A stretch of 64,000 nucleotides of DNA, taken from contig NZ_FMYX01000003.1 of the NCBI RefSeq assembly GCF_900102675.1, forward strand, positions 434,001 to 498,000, read 5' to 3'. A program made the position numbers and the translations under genes. Numbering within the stretch: position 1 is the first letter of the stretch; each line of letters begins with the position of its first letter. The notes below the pieces were generated by a model that was not told the origin of the DNA, made no database searches, and worked only from the letters and a program-made list of their open reading frames with translations. Source of the stretch: Pseudomonas guariconensis (GTDB lineage: Bacteria; Pseudomonadota; Gammaproteobacteria; Pseudomonadales; Pseudomonadaceae). This document shows, piece after piece, positions 18,624 through 26,611 of this stretch.

Positions 18624-18705
18624 TGGCGGGTGAACCCGTTCCCCTATCCTTCACAAGCTTTGCGGCTCGCGGTATTCCAGTGGGAGCGGGTTTACCCGTG
18701 AAGCG
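18624..18705. repeat. Pair of inverted REP elements between rssC and phoD-like gene
   Basis: GGCGGGTGAACCCGTTCCC at the left and GGGAGCGGGTTTACCCGTGAA at the right are imperfect inverted copies of the classic P. putida REP, each with its own internal GCGGGT..ACCCG hairpin. They sit between converging genes. Confidence 0.75.
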
Positions 18706-18725
18706 CCCAGCGCAGGCCGCCGCTG

Positions 18726-20612
18726 TCATTTGCGCTGCGTAAATTCCGTAGCTTCGTTCCCCGCGGCGCTCAGCTGGAACACCCGCGTCGGTCGCCCCTG
18801 CTCATCGAACCACACCTGCCCCAACCCTGCGCCATTCCACAGTCGCTCACCCGCCTGGCTGCGGCTGGGCGTGCGCGGCACCACTTCCATCTGTCGGCGC
18901 TTGGTGAACCAGTTGAGTGGCGAACGCGGGGCATAGAGCCAGCGGTTAAGGCGGTCCAATACGTCCAGTAGGCGCTTGGGAAACTGGTTCTTGATGCCGC
19001 TGCTGGTGATCTGCCACAAGTGCGGGCTGCGCTGACGGTGGCGGATCAACACCTCATAGACGAACGAATAGTGCACGTCGCCCGACAGGACTACATAGTG
19101 CCCTGGGGTACGCGAATGGCTGAAGATGTTGAGAATCACCTGTGCCGCGCCCCGATGGGCCATCCAGTTTTCCGCATCCACCAACAACGGGTAGCCCAGC
19201 CAGCTGAACACGCGCTGGACCGTTTCGATCAGCTTGACCCCGAAGATCGGTGCCGGCGACACGATGATCGCCGAAGGATGATCCAGCAGTGCCTGCTGCA
19301 GTTCGCACAAGGCTTCCCAGTCGAGCAGGCCTGAAGGCTTTTTCAGGCTGCTCTCGCTGCGCCAGCGACGGGTGCGGGTGTCCAGCACCAGCAGTGGTGG
19401 CTCGGTGGCCAGGCTGAATTGCCAGCCCTGAAAGCTTAGCAACTGGTCGATCAGCGTGTCCTGGGCCTGGGCGTCCAGGCATTGTTGCAGGCTGCGTTCG
19501 CCCAGGGCCTTGCACGGCTCGATCAGCTCCCGGCAGCTGTCCGGATCGTTGCCCCAGCCCTGGCAGAGCAGGTAACCGAGCAGCGCATTGCCGATGATCC
19601 GACGCGAGAAGGGATGCCCATAGGCGGTCTCTTCCCATTGCGCCGACAGGTTCCAGTCGTCGGTGATGTCGTGGTCATCGAAGATCATCAGGCAGGGCAG
19701 GTGTGCCATCACCCGTGCGACCCGATCGAGGTGGGCGGCGAACGCTTCGATCTGTGGCAATTCCTGCCGGTAGCGCGCCTGGCGCTTGTCGGTCAGGCCC
19801 TCGGGCATGTCCAGGCGTACCAGCGCCCAGGGCACGGGGGACCAAACCAGCAGGTACATGGCCATGACTTCGGCGAAGGTCACCAGATGATTGTCGGCGT
19901 TGCTGCTGGAGAAGATCGGTTTGCGCTTGCCGCCGAAGAAGCGCTCGCGCAGGGTTTCGTTGCCCTGCTGGGCGGGTAGCAGGTCCGCGCGGTGGTAATA
20001 GCTGGCAGGGTGACGATACAGCGCAGCGCTGTCGGCGACCAAAGCACCTTCCAGGGTCTCGCCGAACAGGCCCAGGCGTTCGATCAGCGTGTGGATGGCG
20101 CGCAGCATGGGCCCGGCGACATCATCGGCATAGACCTGGTCACCGCTCATCAGCAGCAGCGCCGGGCGTTCCTCGGGTAGCGGGCACTGCTGCAGGAGCC
20201 GGTCCGCGCACAGCAAGCCGTCCGCAGCCGGGTAGTGAGGCTTGCGGCAGGAACCATGGAGCAACTGCTCGAGGCGCTCGCGCAGCACGAAGCTTGGGCG
20301 TTGGCTGCCGGGGTAGAGCAGGTGAGGAGCCCAGTCGGCGATCCCCTGGCCATCCTCGAGCAACAGGTCATAGGGGATGGCGGCGTTGCGCGGCAGCGGC
20401 TGGTCGAAGTGGATATCCAGCAGGTGAACGAAGGCCTGCGTGCCGATGGGGATCACCTCGCAGGTTAGGTTTGCCGTGAGAGATGGCGCATCGAGAACGA
20501 ACGTGGGGCGAAGCGGCTGCGTTGCGACCAGCCAGATTGCCAGGCGTTGAGGCTCCAGCCGGCGCAGGACGGGGCCTGCAAGGACAAGGGGAAGTGCGGT
20601 GTTAGGTGGCAT
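18726..20612 (-). CDS. PhoD-like metallophosphatase (628 aa)
   Basis: A large phosphatase of the PhoD superfamily. Metal-binding motifs are clear: LMSGDQVYADD (about residue 160), IFDDHDITDDWN (about 330) and VLSGDVHYSFVY (about 545). The N-terminal 110 residues look like a beta-rich accessory domain. No signal peptide or Tat motif is visible, so unlike secreted PhoD it is probably cytoplasmic. I take the ATG at 20612 (MPPNTALPLVLAG); an upstream in-frame ATG is also possible. The substrate is unknown; phosphodiesters are likely from the family. Converges on rssC across a REP pair. Confidence 0.8.
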   Translation of the reverse strand: MPPNTALPLVLAGPVLRRLEPQRLAIWLVATQPLRPTFVLDAPSLTANLTCEVIPIGTQAFVHLLDIHFDQPLPRNAAIPYDLLLEDGQGIADWAPHLLYPGSQRPSFVLRERLEQLLHGSCRKPHYPAADGLLCADRLLQQCPLPEERPALLLMSGDQVYADDVAGPMLRAIHTLIERLGLFGETLEGALVADSAALYRHPASYYHRADLLPAQQGNETLRERFFGGKRKPIFSSSNADNHLVTFAEVMAMYLLVWSPVPWALVRLDMPEGLTDKRQARYRQELPQIEAFAAHLDRVARVMAHLPCLMIFDDHDITDDWNLSAQWEETAYGHPFSRRIIGNALLGYLLCQGWGNDPDSCRELIEPCKALGERSLQQCLDAQAQDTLIDQLLSFQGWQFSLATEPPLLVLDTRTRRWRSESSLKKPSGLLDWEALCELQQALLDHPSAIIVSPAPIFGVKLIETVQRVFSWLGYPLLVDAENWMAHRGAAQVILNIFSHSRTPGHYVVLSGDVHYSFVYEVLIRHRQRSPHLWQITSSGIKNQFPKRLLDVLDRLNRWLYAPRSPLNWFTKRRQMEVVPRTPSRSQAGERLWNGAGLGQVWFDEQGRPTRVFQLSAAGNEATEFTQRK

Positions 20613-20678
20613 CGATTGGTTTTCAGTCGTGTGTGCCCAGGCGCTTGCGGGCAAGGCAGTTTGAAGGTGCCGCAAATG

Positions 20679-20714
20679 AAAACGGGCGGAAAATGCTCGG
20701 CATCTCCCGCCCGT
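20679..20714 (-). terminator. Terminator after tal (minus strand)
   Basis: ACGGGCGG and CCGCCCGT form an 8-bp stem around a 17-base loop, followed on the minus strand by TTTTC. It lies 20 bases past the tal stop. Confidence 0.7.
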
Positions 20715-20733
20715 AGGGCAACCAAAATGTGTA

Positions 20734-21660
20734 TCAGGCTTTTTCAGCCATCAACGCTTCCAGCTTCTCCTGATCACGGGCGAACTGTCGGATGCCTTCG
20801 GCCAGTTTCTCGGTGCCCATGGCGTCTTCGTTCATCGCCCAGCGGAACTGGCTTTCGCTCAGATGCTGTTTGGCCTCGCCGGCGTTGCCTGGCTTGAGGA
20901 TTCGCGGTAGTTGGCCTTGGTCATCGCTCAGTTGCTGCAGCAATTCGGGGCTGATGGTCAGGCGGTCGCAGCCGGCCAGTTGCTCGATCTGGCCGATGTT
21001 GCGGAAGCTTGCGCCCATCACCACCGTGTCGTAGCCGTTGGCCTTGTAGTAGTTGTAGATCCGCGTCACCGACTGCACGCCTGGGTCTTCGGCGCCGACA
21101 TACTCCTTGCCGGTGCTTTTCTTGTACCAGTCGTAGATGCGGCCCACGAACGGCGAAATCAGGAACACCCCGGCATCGGCGCAGGCCTGGGCCTGGGCGA
21201 AGGAGAACAACAGGGTCAGGTTGGTCTGGATGCCTTCTTTTTCCAGCTTCTCGGCGGCGCGGATACCCTCCCAGGTGGAGGCCAGCTTGATCAGCACGCG
21301 ATCACGCGGCACGCCAGCCTGCTCGTACAGGCCGATCAGTTGGCGGGCCTTGGCCAGCAGCGCGGGTTCGTCGAACGACAGGCGGGCGTCGACCTCGGTG
21401 GAGATACGCCCGGGAATGGCCTTGAGGATGCCCGCGCCCACGGCCACGGCAAACTTGTCGCAGGCCAGGTCCACATTGCCCTTGGCATCGCTCTTGACCT
21501 GCTTGAGCAGGTCCGCGTAACCCGGGATCGCCGCGGCCTTGAGCAGCAGCGATGGGTTGGTGGTGGCGTCGACCGGCTTGAGGCGGGTGATGGCGTCCAG
21601 GTCCCCGGTGTCGGCGACCACGGTGGTGAACTGCTTGAGTTGTTCCAGCTTGGAGGTCAT
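20734..21660 (-). CDS. tal: Transaldolase (308 aa)
   Basis: Moves a dihydroxyacetone unit from sedoheptulose 7-phosphate to glyceraldehyde 3-phosphate in the pentose phosphate pathway. The TalB-type sequence has [16 protein letters not shown] near residues 33-48, the Schiff-base lysine in [15 protein letters not shown] (about 130) and LISPFVGRI. Start ATG at 21660 gives the 308 residues usual in Pseudomonas. It precedes its terminator and follows dusA on the same strand with a 122-base gap, so it may share transcription with dusA. Confidence 0.96.
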   Translation of the reverse strand: MTSKLEQLKQFTTVVADTGDLDAITRLKPVDATTNPSLLLKAAAIPGYADLLKQVKSDAKGNVDLACDKFAVAVGAGILKAIPGRISTEVDARLSFDEPALLAKARQLIGLYEQAGVPRDRVLIKLASTWEGIRAAEKLEKEGIQTNLTLLFSFAQAQACADAGVFLISPFVGRIYDWYKKSTGKEYVGAEDPGVQSVTRIYNYYKANGYDTVVMGASFRNIGQIEQLAGCDRLTISPELLQQLSDDQGQLPRILKPGNAGEAKQHLSESQFRWAMNEDAMGTEKLAEGIRQFARDQEKLEALMAEKA

Positions 21661-21782
21661 GGGCGTGCTCTGTCCTGTGCAATGACTCGACATTACCCGA
21701 GCCCCGACGGCCACTCAAGGGCCGGCGGGGCAGGTCGGGCGAGGGAATGAAGGTTCGAGTCGAAAGCGTGCCGGGGGTTCCC

Positions 21783-22760
21783 TCAGCGGCCTTGCAGCAG
21801 CTCGGCGGCCTGGTCGAAGATCGCCAGGGGCTCCGGGGCTTTGTGGATGTCCGCCGACAGCAGTTGGCGGAAGCGTCGGGCGCCAGGGAAACCCTGGCCC
21901 AGGCCGAGGATATGGCGGGTGATGTGATGCATGGCGCCGCCGCTTTGCAGATGCGCGACGATGTACGGGCGCAGCTTCTCCAGCGCCTCGCTGCGGCTGA
22001 CCACCGGGGCGGTGCTGCCGAACAGCTGCTGGTCCACTTCGGCCAGTAGGTAGGGGTTGTGGTAGGCCTCGCGGCCCAGCATCACGCCGTCGAAGGTCTG
22101 CAGGTGCGCATGGCATTCTTCCAACGTCTTGATACCGCCATTGAGCACCAGCTCCAGATCCGGAAAATCGGCCTTCAGTCGCGCAGCCACGTCATAGCGC
22201 AGCGGCGGAATTTCGCGGTTCTCCTTGGGCGACAGGCCTTCGAGGATGGCGATACGCGCATGCACGGTGAAGCTGCGGCAACCCGCGTCACGCACCTGAC
22301 CCACGAAATCGCACAGTTCGGCGTAGCTGTCACGGCCATTGATGCCGATGCGGTGCTTGACCGTGACCGGAATAGCCACCGCATCGCGCATGGCCTTGAC
22401 GCAATCGGCCACCAGCGCCGGATGCCCCATCAGGCAGGCACCGATCATGTTGTTCTGCACCCGGTCGCTCGGGCAGCCGACGTTGAGGTTCACCTCATCG
22501 TAGCCGGCATCCTCGGCCAGCCGCGCGCACGCCGCCAGCTCCGCCGGCACACTGCCGCCCAGCTGCAAGGCCAGCGGATGCTCTGTGTCGTCATGGCGCA
22601 GGAAGCGATGGGCATCGTTGTGCAGCAGCGCACCGGTGGTAACCATTTCGGTGTAGAGCAGGGCGTGCTTGGAGAGCAGGCGCAGGAAGAACCGGCAATG
22701 GCGATCGGTCCAGTCCATCATCGGTGCAACGCTGAAGCGGCGGGAGGGCTCAGGGCGCAT
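21783..22760 (-). CDS. dusA: tRNA-dihydrouridine(20/20a) synthase DusA; prophage inserted at its 5' end
   Basis: Flavoenzyme that reduces U20/U20a of tRNA. The TIM-barrel sequence starts MRPEPSRRFSVAPMMDWTDR, with the FMN-binding MMDWTD, NVGCPSDRVQ (catalytic Cys), VTVKHRIGI and NGGIKTL. I choose the ATG at 22760, which gives 325 residues; ATGs at 22793 and 22838 would lengthen it with sequence that is not conserved as far as I can recall and lies in the attachment zone. The phage integrase begins 135 bases upstream in the opposite direction, so the gene's native promoter has probably been replaced. The coding body appears intact, so the enzyme is probably still made. Confidence 0.93.
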   Translation of the reverse strand: MRPEPSRRFSVAPMMDWTDRHCRFFLRLLSKHALLYTEMVTTGALLHNDAHRFLRHDDTEHPLALQLGGSVPAELAACARLAEDAGYDEVNLNVGCPSDRVQNNMIGACLMGHPALVADCVKAMRDAVAIPVTVKHRIGINGRDSYAELCDFVGQVRDAGCRSFTVHARIAILEGLSPKENREIPPLRYDVAARLKADFPDLELVLNGGIKTLEECHAHLQTFDGVMLGREAYHNPYLLAEVDQQLFGSTAPVVSRSEALEKLRPYIVAHLQSGGAMHHITRHILGLGQGFPGARRFRQLLSADIHKAPEPLAIFDQAAELLQGR

Positions 22761-22793
22761 GGTTTCTGGCTTAGAGCCTGTTTTTACAGTCAT

Positions 22794-22894
22794 TTCGTTC
22801 AACGTGTTTTGTACCGATTTTCGGGGGTTTCGGGGCATTTTTACCAAGCGCTTGGTACAATGTACCAATCGAATCAGGACGTGTACCAACTCTC
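22794..22894. other. Candidate attachment region / integrase arm sites
   Basis: Between dusA and the integrase are a perfect 16-bp palindrome TACCAAGCGCTTGGTA (22842-22857), an overlapping inverted repeat TTGGTACA-A-TGTACCAA (22852-22868) and a further TGTACCAA at 22882-22889. These repeated TGTACCAA units suggest sites for the integrase or a directionality factor; the exact crossover core cannot be fixed without the right end. Confidence 0.5.
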
Positions 22895-24016
22895 ATGGCA
22901 ACCATCAGACCCCGCAAGAAGGCCGACGGCACCACCAGCTACACAGCTCAGATCCGCATCAACCGCGATAAGGTGACAGTTTACCAAGAGAGCCAGACGT
23001 TCGCCCGCAAACAGGCAGCGGTGGCCTGGGCGAAGCGACGGGAAACCGAGTTGGCAGAGCCTGGTGCAATCGAGCGAGCGAGTCGGTTAGGGCACACGAT
23101 CAAGCAGATGATCGACCGCTACCTGGTCGAGGCCGAGAAAGCCCGGCCGCTGGGCGAGACGAAGCGGCGCACGTTGAATGCCATCAAGAACAGCTACCTG
23201 GGTGAGAAGCTGGATTCTGATATCAGCCAACAGCTGCTGGTGGACTATGCCCTTTGGCGGATGAGTCCCGAAGGGGGAGGGATCAAGCCCCAGACGGCGG
23301 GCAATGACCTAGCGCACCTAGGCTCTGTATTGTCATTGGCCAGAGCAGCATGGGGGTATGAGATCAATCCGCAGGCAATGCCTGATGCACGGCTTGTGCT
23401 GAAGAAGTTCGGCTACAACATGCGGAGTCGGGAGCGAGACCGGCGGCCAGCATTGGAAGAATTAGATAAGGTGATGAAGCATTTCTTCGACATGCTGCAG
23501 CGGCGCCCCAGCGTAATTCACATGCCCAAGGTGGTTGCGTTTGCGATTTATTCCACGCGGCGGATGGACGAGATAACACGCATCCGTTGGGAGGATCTGG
23601 ACGAGCATCAGCAGGCCATAAAAGTCCGGGATATGAAAAACCCTGGTCAGAAGCTCGGGAACGATGTGTGGTGTTACTTGCCCGATGAGGCCTGGATTAT
23701 TGTGCAGAGTATGCCTCGGGACTGTGCCGAGATCTTCCCTTACAATACGGACTCAATCGGGACGGCTTGGTCCAAGGCGTGCAAGTTGACCGGCATCGAG
23801 GATCTGCACTTTCATGACTTGCGCCACGAAGGGGTGAGCCGGTTGTTTGAAATGGACTGGGATATACCGAGGGTGTCGAGCGTATCCGGACATCGCGATT
23901 GGAACTCGCTTCGCCGTTATACCCATTTGCGTGGGCGAGGGGATCGATACAAGGGGTGGGCGTGGCTAGATAAGATCATCCAAGCGCCGGTTAAACTCGG
24001 CGCCCGGGCTGAGTAG
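22895..24016 (+). CDS. int: Tyrosine recombinase (dusA-associated integrase), 373 aa
   Basis: Catalyses site-specific integration and excision. The catalytic set is visible: Arg222/Arg223 in STRRMDEITRIRW, His307-x-x-Arg310 in HDLRHEG, His333 in SGHRDW and the nucleophile Tyr342 in RRYTHL. The N-terminus (MATIRPRKKADGTTSYTAQI) is the Arm-DNA-binding type. The gene is immediately adjacent to dusA and reads away from it, the arrangement known for integrases that use the 5' end of dusA. ATG at 22895. Confidence 0.94.
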   Translation: MATIRPRKKADGTTSYTAQIRINRDKVTVYQESQTFARKQAAVAWAKRRETELAEPGAIERASRLGHTIKQMIDRYLVEAEKARPLGETKRRTLNAIKNSYLGEKLDSDISQQLLVDYALWRMSPEGGGIKPQTAGNDLAHLGSVLSLARAAWGYEINPQAMPDARLVLKKFGYNMRSRERDRRPALEELDKVMKHFFDMLQRRPSVIHMPKVVAFAIYSTRRMDEITRIRWEDLDEHQQAIKVRDMKNPGQKLGNDVWCYLPDEAWIIVQSMPRDCAEIFPYNTDSIGTAWSKACKLTGIEDLHFHDLRHEGVSRLFEMDWDIPRVSSVSGHRDWNSLRRYTHLRGRGDRYKGWAWLDKIIQAPVKLGARAE

Positions 24017-24154
24017 TCGGCTGGGTAATGTACAAAATTGGTTGCCACTTTGTATTCGCCTTGACCAGTCGTAAGCTCTCCAGCATTCGGCTTGATTGCC
24101 CCCGGCAGACGTAAAGCTAACTGCGATAATTAGGCACCTGTCTGGAGTTTTTCT

Positions 24155-24850
24155 GTGAGTTCTGATTTCGATGAAGGCTCTTTCCCAAAAGCACGCGGGT
24201 GGCTGCTTGCATTCTCGTCCCTGCTCATTGCTCTATGGTTTTTTGGGGCGGACCTGAAAGCCGTTTCTGTGTTAGGCACCCAAATTGAGTTCAGAAGGAA
24301 TACCGAGCACATCTGGATCATCGCCTTTGCAATTAACGCCTATTTATTGTTGAGGTTTTATCAGCAACAGCCGGATGTATCATATTCCGGCTTGAAAGAA
24401 TACAAGAGCTATTATGCCGGTTATATGCGAAACACCATGCTTTGGCTTAATAGGCACTCAATTGAAAAAGAGGTGCTTGAGCGTGGCAAGGGAACTATCC
24501 ATTCTGTTTTAAAGAATGGAGTGAGCAAGTGCGTAATTGAAACCTCAGAGTACAAGCGCTTCACTGATCCATCCGAGAAGCGCAGGTACATCAGAGGTAT
24601 GAAAGATGTCCTGGTTACTCATGCTTATTGTGTAGTAACAGATGGGGAGGACGGTGGAGTCGCAACCACTGCAACTTACCAGGTTGACCGCGACTGTCCG
24701 TACTGGCTGATTTGTCTGTGTGTATGGCTCTCTATTATTAAGCTCTGGATCAAAACTTCGTATGCTACTGAGCACCTGTTGCCATATCTCTGGAGTGGAT
24801 TTGCAGCAGTGGTCTGCTTGCGTTGTTGGTTTGCTGTTTTGATCTCATAG
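24155..24850 (+). CDS. Membrane protein of unknown function, integrase-proximal (231 aa)
   Basis: I do not recognise the family. The protein has about four membrane helices: residues 14-32 (GWLLAFSSLLIALWFFG), 50-66, and two near the C-terminus (PYWLICLCVWLSIIKLW and LLPYLWSGFAAVVCLRCW). Between them lies a soluble loop of about 110 residues that is Lys/Tyr-rich. It starts at a GTG (VSSDFDEGSF). The DNA is markedly more AT-rich than the core genome. It is followed after 41 bases by a second membrane-anchored protein on the same strand, so the two may form an operon. The position next to the integrase is a common cargo site in temperate phages. Confidence 0.6.
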   Translation: MSSDFDEGSFPKARGWLLAFSSLLIALWFFGADLKAVSVLGTQIEFRRNTEHIWIIAFAINAYLLLRFYQQQPDVSYSGLKEYKSYYAGYMRNTMLWLNRHSIEKEVLERGKGTIHSVLKNGVSKCVIETSEYKRFTDPSEKRRYIRGMKDVLVTHAYCVVTDGEDGGVATTATYQVDRDCPYWLICLCVWLSIIKLWIKTSYATEHLLPYLWSGFAAVVCLRCWFAVLIS

Positions 24851-24891
24851 TATTTGGGCCGGAAATAGTTGGCCCGTTATTGGAAGGTATA

Positions 24892-25608
24892 ATGTCCATA
24901 AATAAATTTGCGCGATTTCGTAGGTCTCTGGAAAAAAATAAGATTTTTTTTGAGATCACTGCATCCTTGTTGATCGGAAGTGCTTCGCTTGCCGTGTCGT
25001 ACTCAGCCTTGAACCTTAATGACAAGATCTTAGCGGCTACGGAAGTTTCTGCGCTCCCGCACCTTTCAATTGGCTCGCGTGCTCGTATGGATAACGAAAC
25101 ACATAAATATTCTGAAGAGGAGCTGTTTTTATCAAACAATGGCGCGCCACTTACCAATCTTGACTGGCAGACCAAGACATTCGTTGTGATTGAAGGCTCT
25201 AACCTGCAACGTCCGTTCGTTTTATTGCCGGTCAATGGGTACTATTTTGTTCAGTTCACTACAAACAATGTTGTTGGAGAGCTTTCCTCTAAGGTTGGGC
25301 ATAAAAATTTGCAAAAATTTTCCAGTTTGTACCAAGAGGTTGTTGATCATAATAACTCGCAGTCAAATACTCTAGATTATTACTTTGCTAAAATTATCAC
25401 TGTGAGCAGGGTGGAGTATGAAGATCGGCTTGGTCGCCGCGACGTTGTCTATTTCCGTGATAACAAAAGAATCTCAGAGGAGTCTGCCAGAAGTATTTGG
25501 GATTACAATATTTCCGGGCGGATGCAAGATATTGACAATGTTCGACTTAAAGATTTGAAGGATGCTGCTGCAGCTCCCGGCGCGCTCGTGTTAGATGATT
25601 TGCCTTAG
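24892..25608 (+). CDS. Membrane-anchored protein of unknown function (238 aa)
   Basis: Not recognised. The protein begins MSINKFARFRRSLEKNKIFFE and has one hydrophobic stretch at about residues 20-40 (ITASLLIGSASLAVSYSAL), so it is probably anchored in the inner membrane with a large soluble C-terminal domain of about 195 residues. The ATG at 24892 follows GGAAGG, and lies 41 bases after the previous gene. The coding DNA is AT-rich, unlike the flanking integrase and core genes. With its neighbour it forms a compact two-gene cassette. Superinfection exclusion or defence is a guess from position and topology only. Confidence 0.6.
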   Translation: MSINKFARFRRSLEKNKIFFEITASLLIGSASLAVSYSALNLNDKILAATEVSALPHLSIGSRARMDNETHKYSEEELFLSNNGAPLTNLDWQTKTFVVIEGSNLQRPFVLLPVNGYYFVQFTTNNVVGELSSKVGHKNLQKFSSLYQEVVDHNNSQSNTLDYYFAKIITVSRVEYEDRLGRRDVVYFRDNKRISEESARSIWDYNISGRMQDIDNVRLKDLKDAAAAPGALVLDDLP

Positions 25609-25835
25609 CTTGATTTGAAGTTTATTGGGTTTCAGTATAAAAGTGGTTATTCGCGACTAACAGCCCGGGCTGGATTGGTCGACTTGTTGTAAGTCGCTCT
25701 CCCTGAACCGCTGCTATGTGGAGATAGCCGCTCTTTGTAGGCGGCCATCGTTACCATTGCAGCTGGCGGTGTCGAATGTATACCGACGATCAGTGCGTGC
25801 GAGAGAAACTGACCTGGCGAGGTGTGTTCTTGCAC

Positions 25836-26111
25836 TTAGGCGCCCCGAAGCGACTTGTTCAACTGCGCACACTCTTTTCGCGCAGCATCCCGCTGCTGAT
25901 CCAAATAGAGAGCCAGGTCAGCAATATGAATGCCTCGGGCGCTCTTCTGGCTTGGCTCAAGTCGGGTGATAGGCAGCTTGATCTGGCCGGCTAGCACTTT
26001 GCGTTGAAACATGTCAGGGGTAAGGTGGGTGAAATAGTCATTACATACCTCCTCTAGCGGGATGATTGCTCTCGCGTTGTACTGTGCCATTAGCATGAAA
26101 GCTGTATTCAT
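25836..26111 (-). CDS. PrtN-family transcriptional activator, copy A (91 aa)
   Basis: Resembles the pyocin activator PrtN: MNTAFMLMAQYNARAIIPLEEV, then VLAGQIKLPITRLEPSQKSARGIHIADLA (split across the winged-helix), in the order usual for the family. The start ATG at 26111 overlaps the end of the preceding small zinc-finger frame (ATGA). It is the last gene of the leftward operon that starts at 28834. In pyocin clusters PrtN switches on the lytic genes; here its role is inferred. A paralogue lies about 1.8 kb upstream in the same operon. About 225 bases without a clear gene separate it from the end of the membrane cassette. Confidence 0.75.
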   Translation of the reverse strand: MNTAFMLMAQYNARAIIPLEEVCNDYFTHLTPDMFQRKVLAGQIKLPITRLEPSQKSARGIHIADLALYLDQQRDAARKECAQLNKSLRGA

Positions 26112-26301
26112 GCGCGCTTCCCCATTGCTCGTTTCGCGGTCACATTGGCCATGTACGCTGCCCATTTGCCATTCTCGCGCTGCTGCCGAATCTGGCTGCA
26201 TTTCGCGTGTCGTCGGGTCGATCTGCCTTTACCGCAGATATCGCATATGGCGGGCAGGTCGAGGCTTTGAGAGGCCAGGGGGGGCGGATGCGCTCAGTCA
26301 T
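26108..26301 (-). pseudogene. Small zinc-finger protein gene with an apparent frameshift in a run of seven C
   Basis: From ATG 26301 (MTERIRP) the frame is open but does not encode the zinc finger. After the C run at 26278-26284 a different frame reads LDLPAICDICGKGRSTRRHAKCS and ends KRAMGKRA at 26108, overlapping the next start (ATGA). One extra C in the run would join them into about 64 residues with a CxxC-x10-HxxC finger, which looks like the true product. Explanations: a real frameshift mutation, programmed slippage on the homopolymer, or a sequencing error. A non-ATG start within the second frame cannot be excluded. Located between two small phage genes in the leftward operon. Confidence 0.55.
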
Positions 26302-26611
26302 GAGGCGCACCTCGCGATCTGCTCTGGTGGCACTCCGATATCTGCAGGAGGACGGCGCTGCGGGCGGACTGGAATAATTGGTCCATGCATATAGGCTGCA
26401 GGCACTGCTCACCATTCTGCGCGCCTTCAAGCCGGGTGCGGTACAGCCCGGCCTGGCCGAGCCAAGCGACGGCGCTGTGTTCTGCGTCAGATACTGGGCA
26501 GTCATTGGCTTCGGGGCGATCGCCTTGAGCCCATCGGTCGCACTTCTGGCAGTAGTGCAAGCCACCATCGTATGGATCGGCGGTGCGCCAGCGATGTTTG
26601 TGCGTGCTCAC
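26294..26611 (-). CDS. Small phage protein with cysteine motif (105 aa)
   Basis: Begins at a GTG (VSTHKHRWRTADPYDGG) overlapping the upstream stop (GTGA), so it is translated with its neighbour. An HYCQKCDRW stretch with a later cysteine (NDCPVS) suggests a small zinc site. The second half is less characteristic and the last few residues overlap the start of the zinc-finger frame by 8 bases. I do not recognise the family; similar short proteins are common in the early-left regions of Pseudomonas phages. Confidence 0.5.
   Translation of the reverse strand: MSTHKHRWRTADPYDGGLHYCQKCDRWAQGDRPEANDCPVSDAEHSAVAWLGQAGLYRTRLEGAQNGEQCLQPICMDQLFQSARSAVLLQISECHQSRSRGAPHD

Noticed and set aside
25647-25835. 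Minus-strand short frame after PrtN copy A (containing MVTMAAYKERLSPHSS)
   Set aside because: Possibly coding, but no ribosome site, no recognised family and the flanking DNA is AT-rich non-coding in look.
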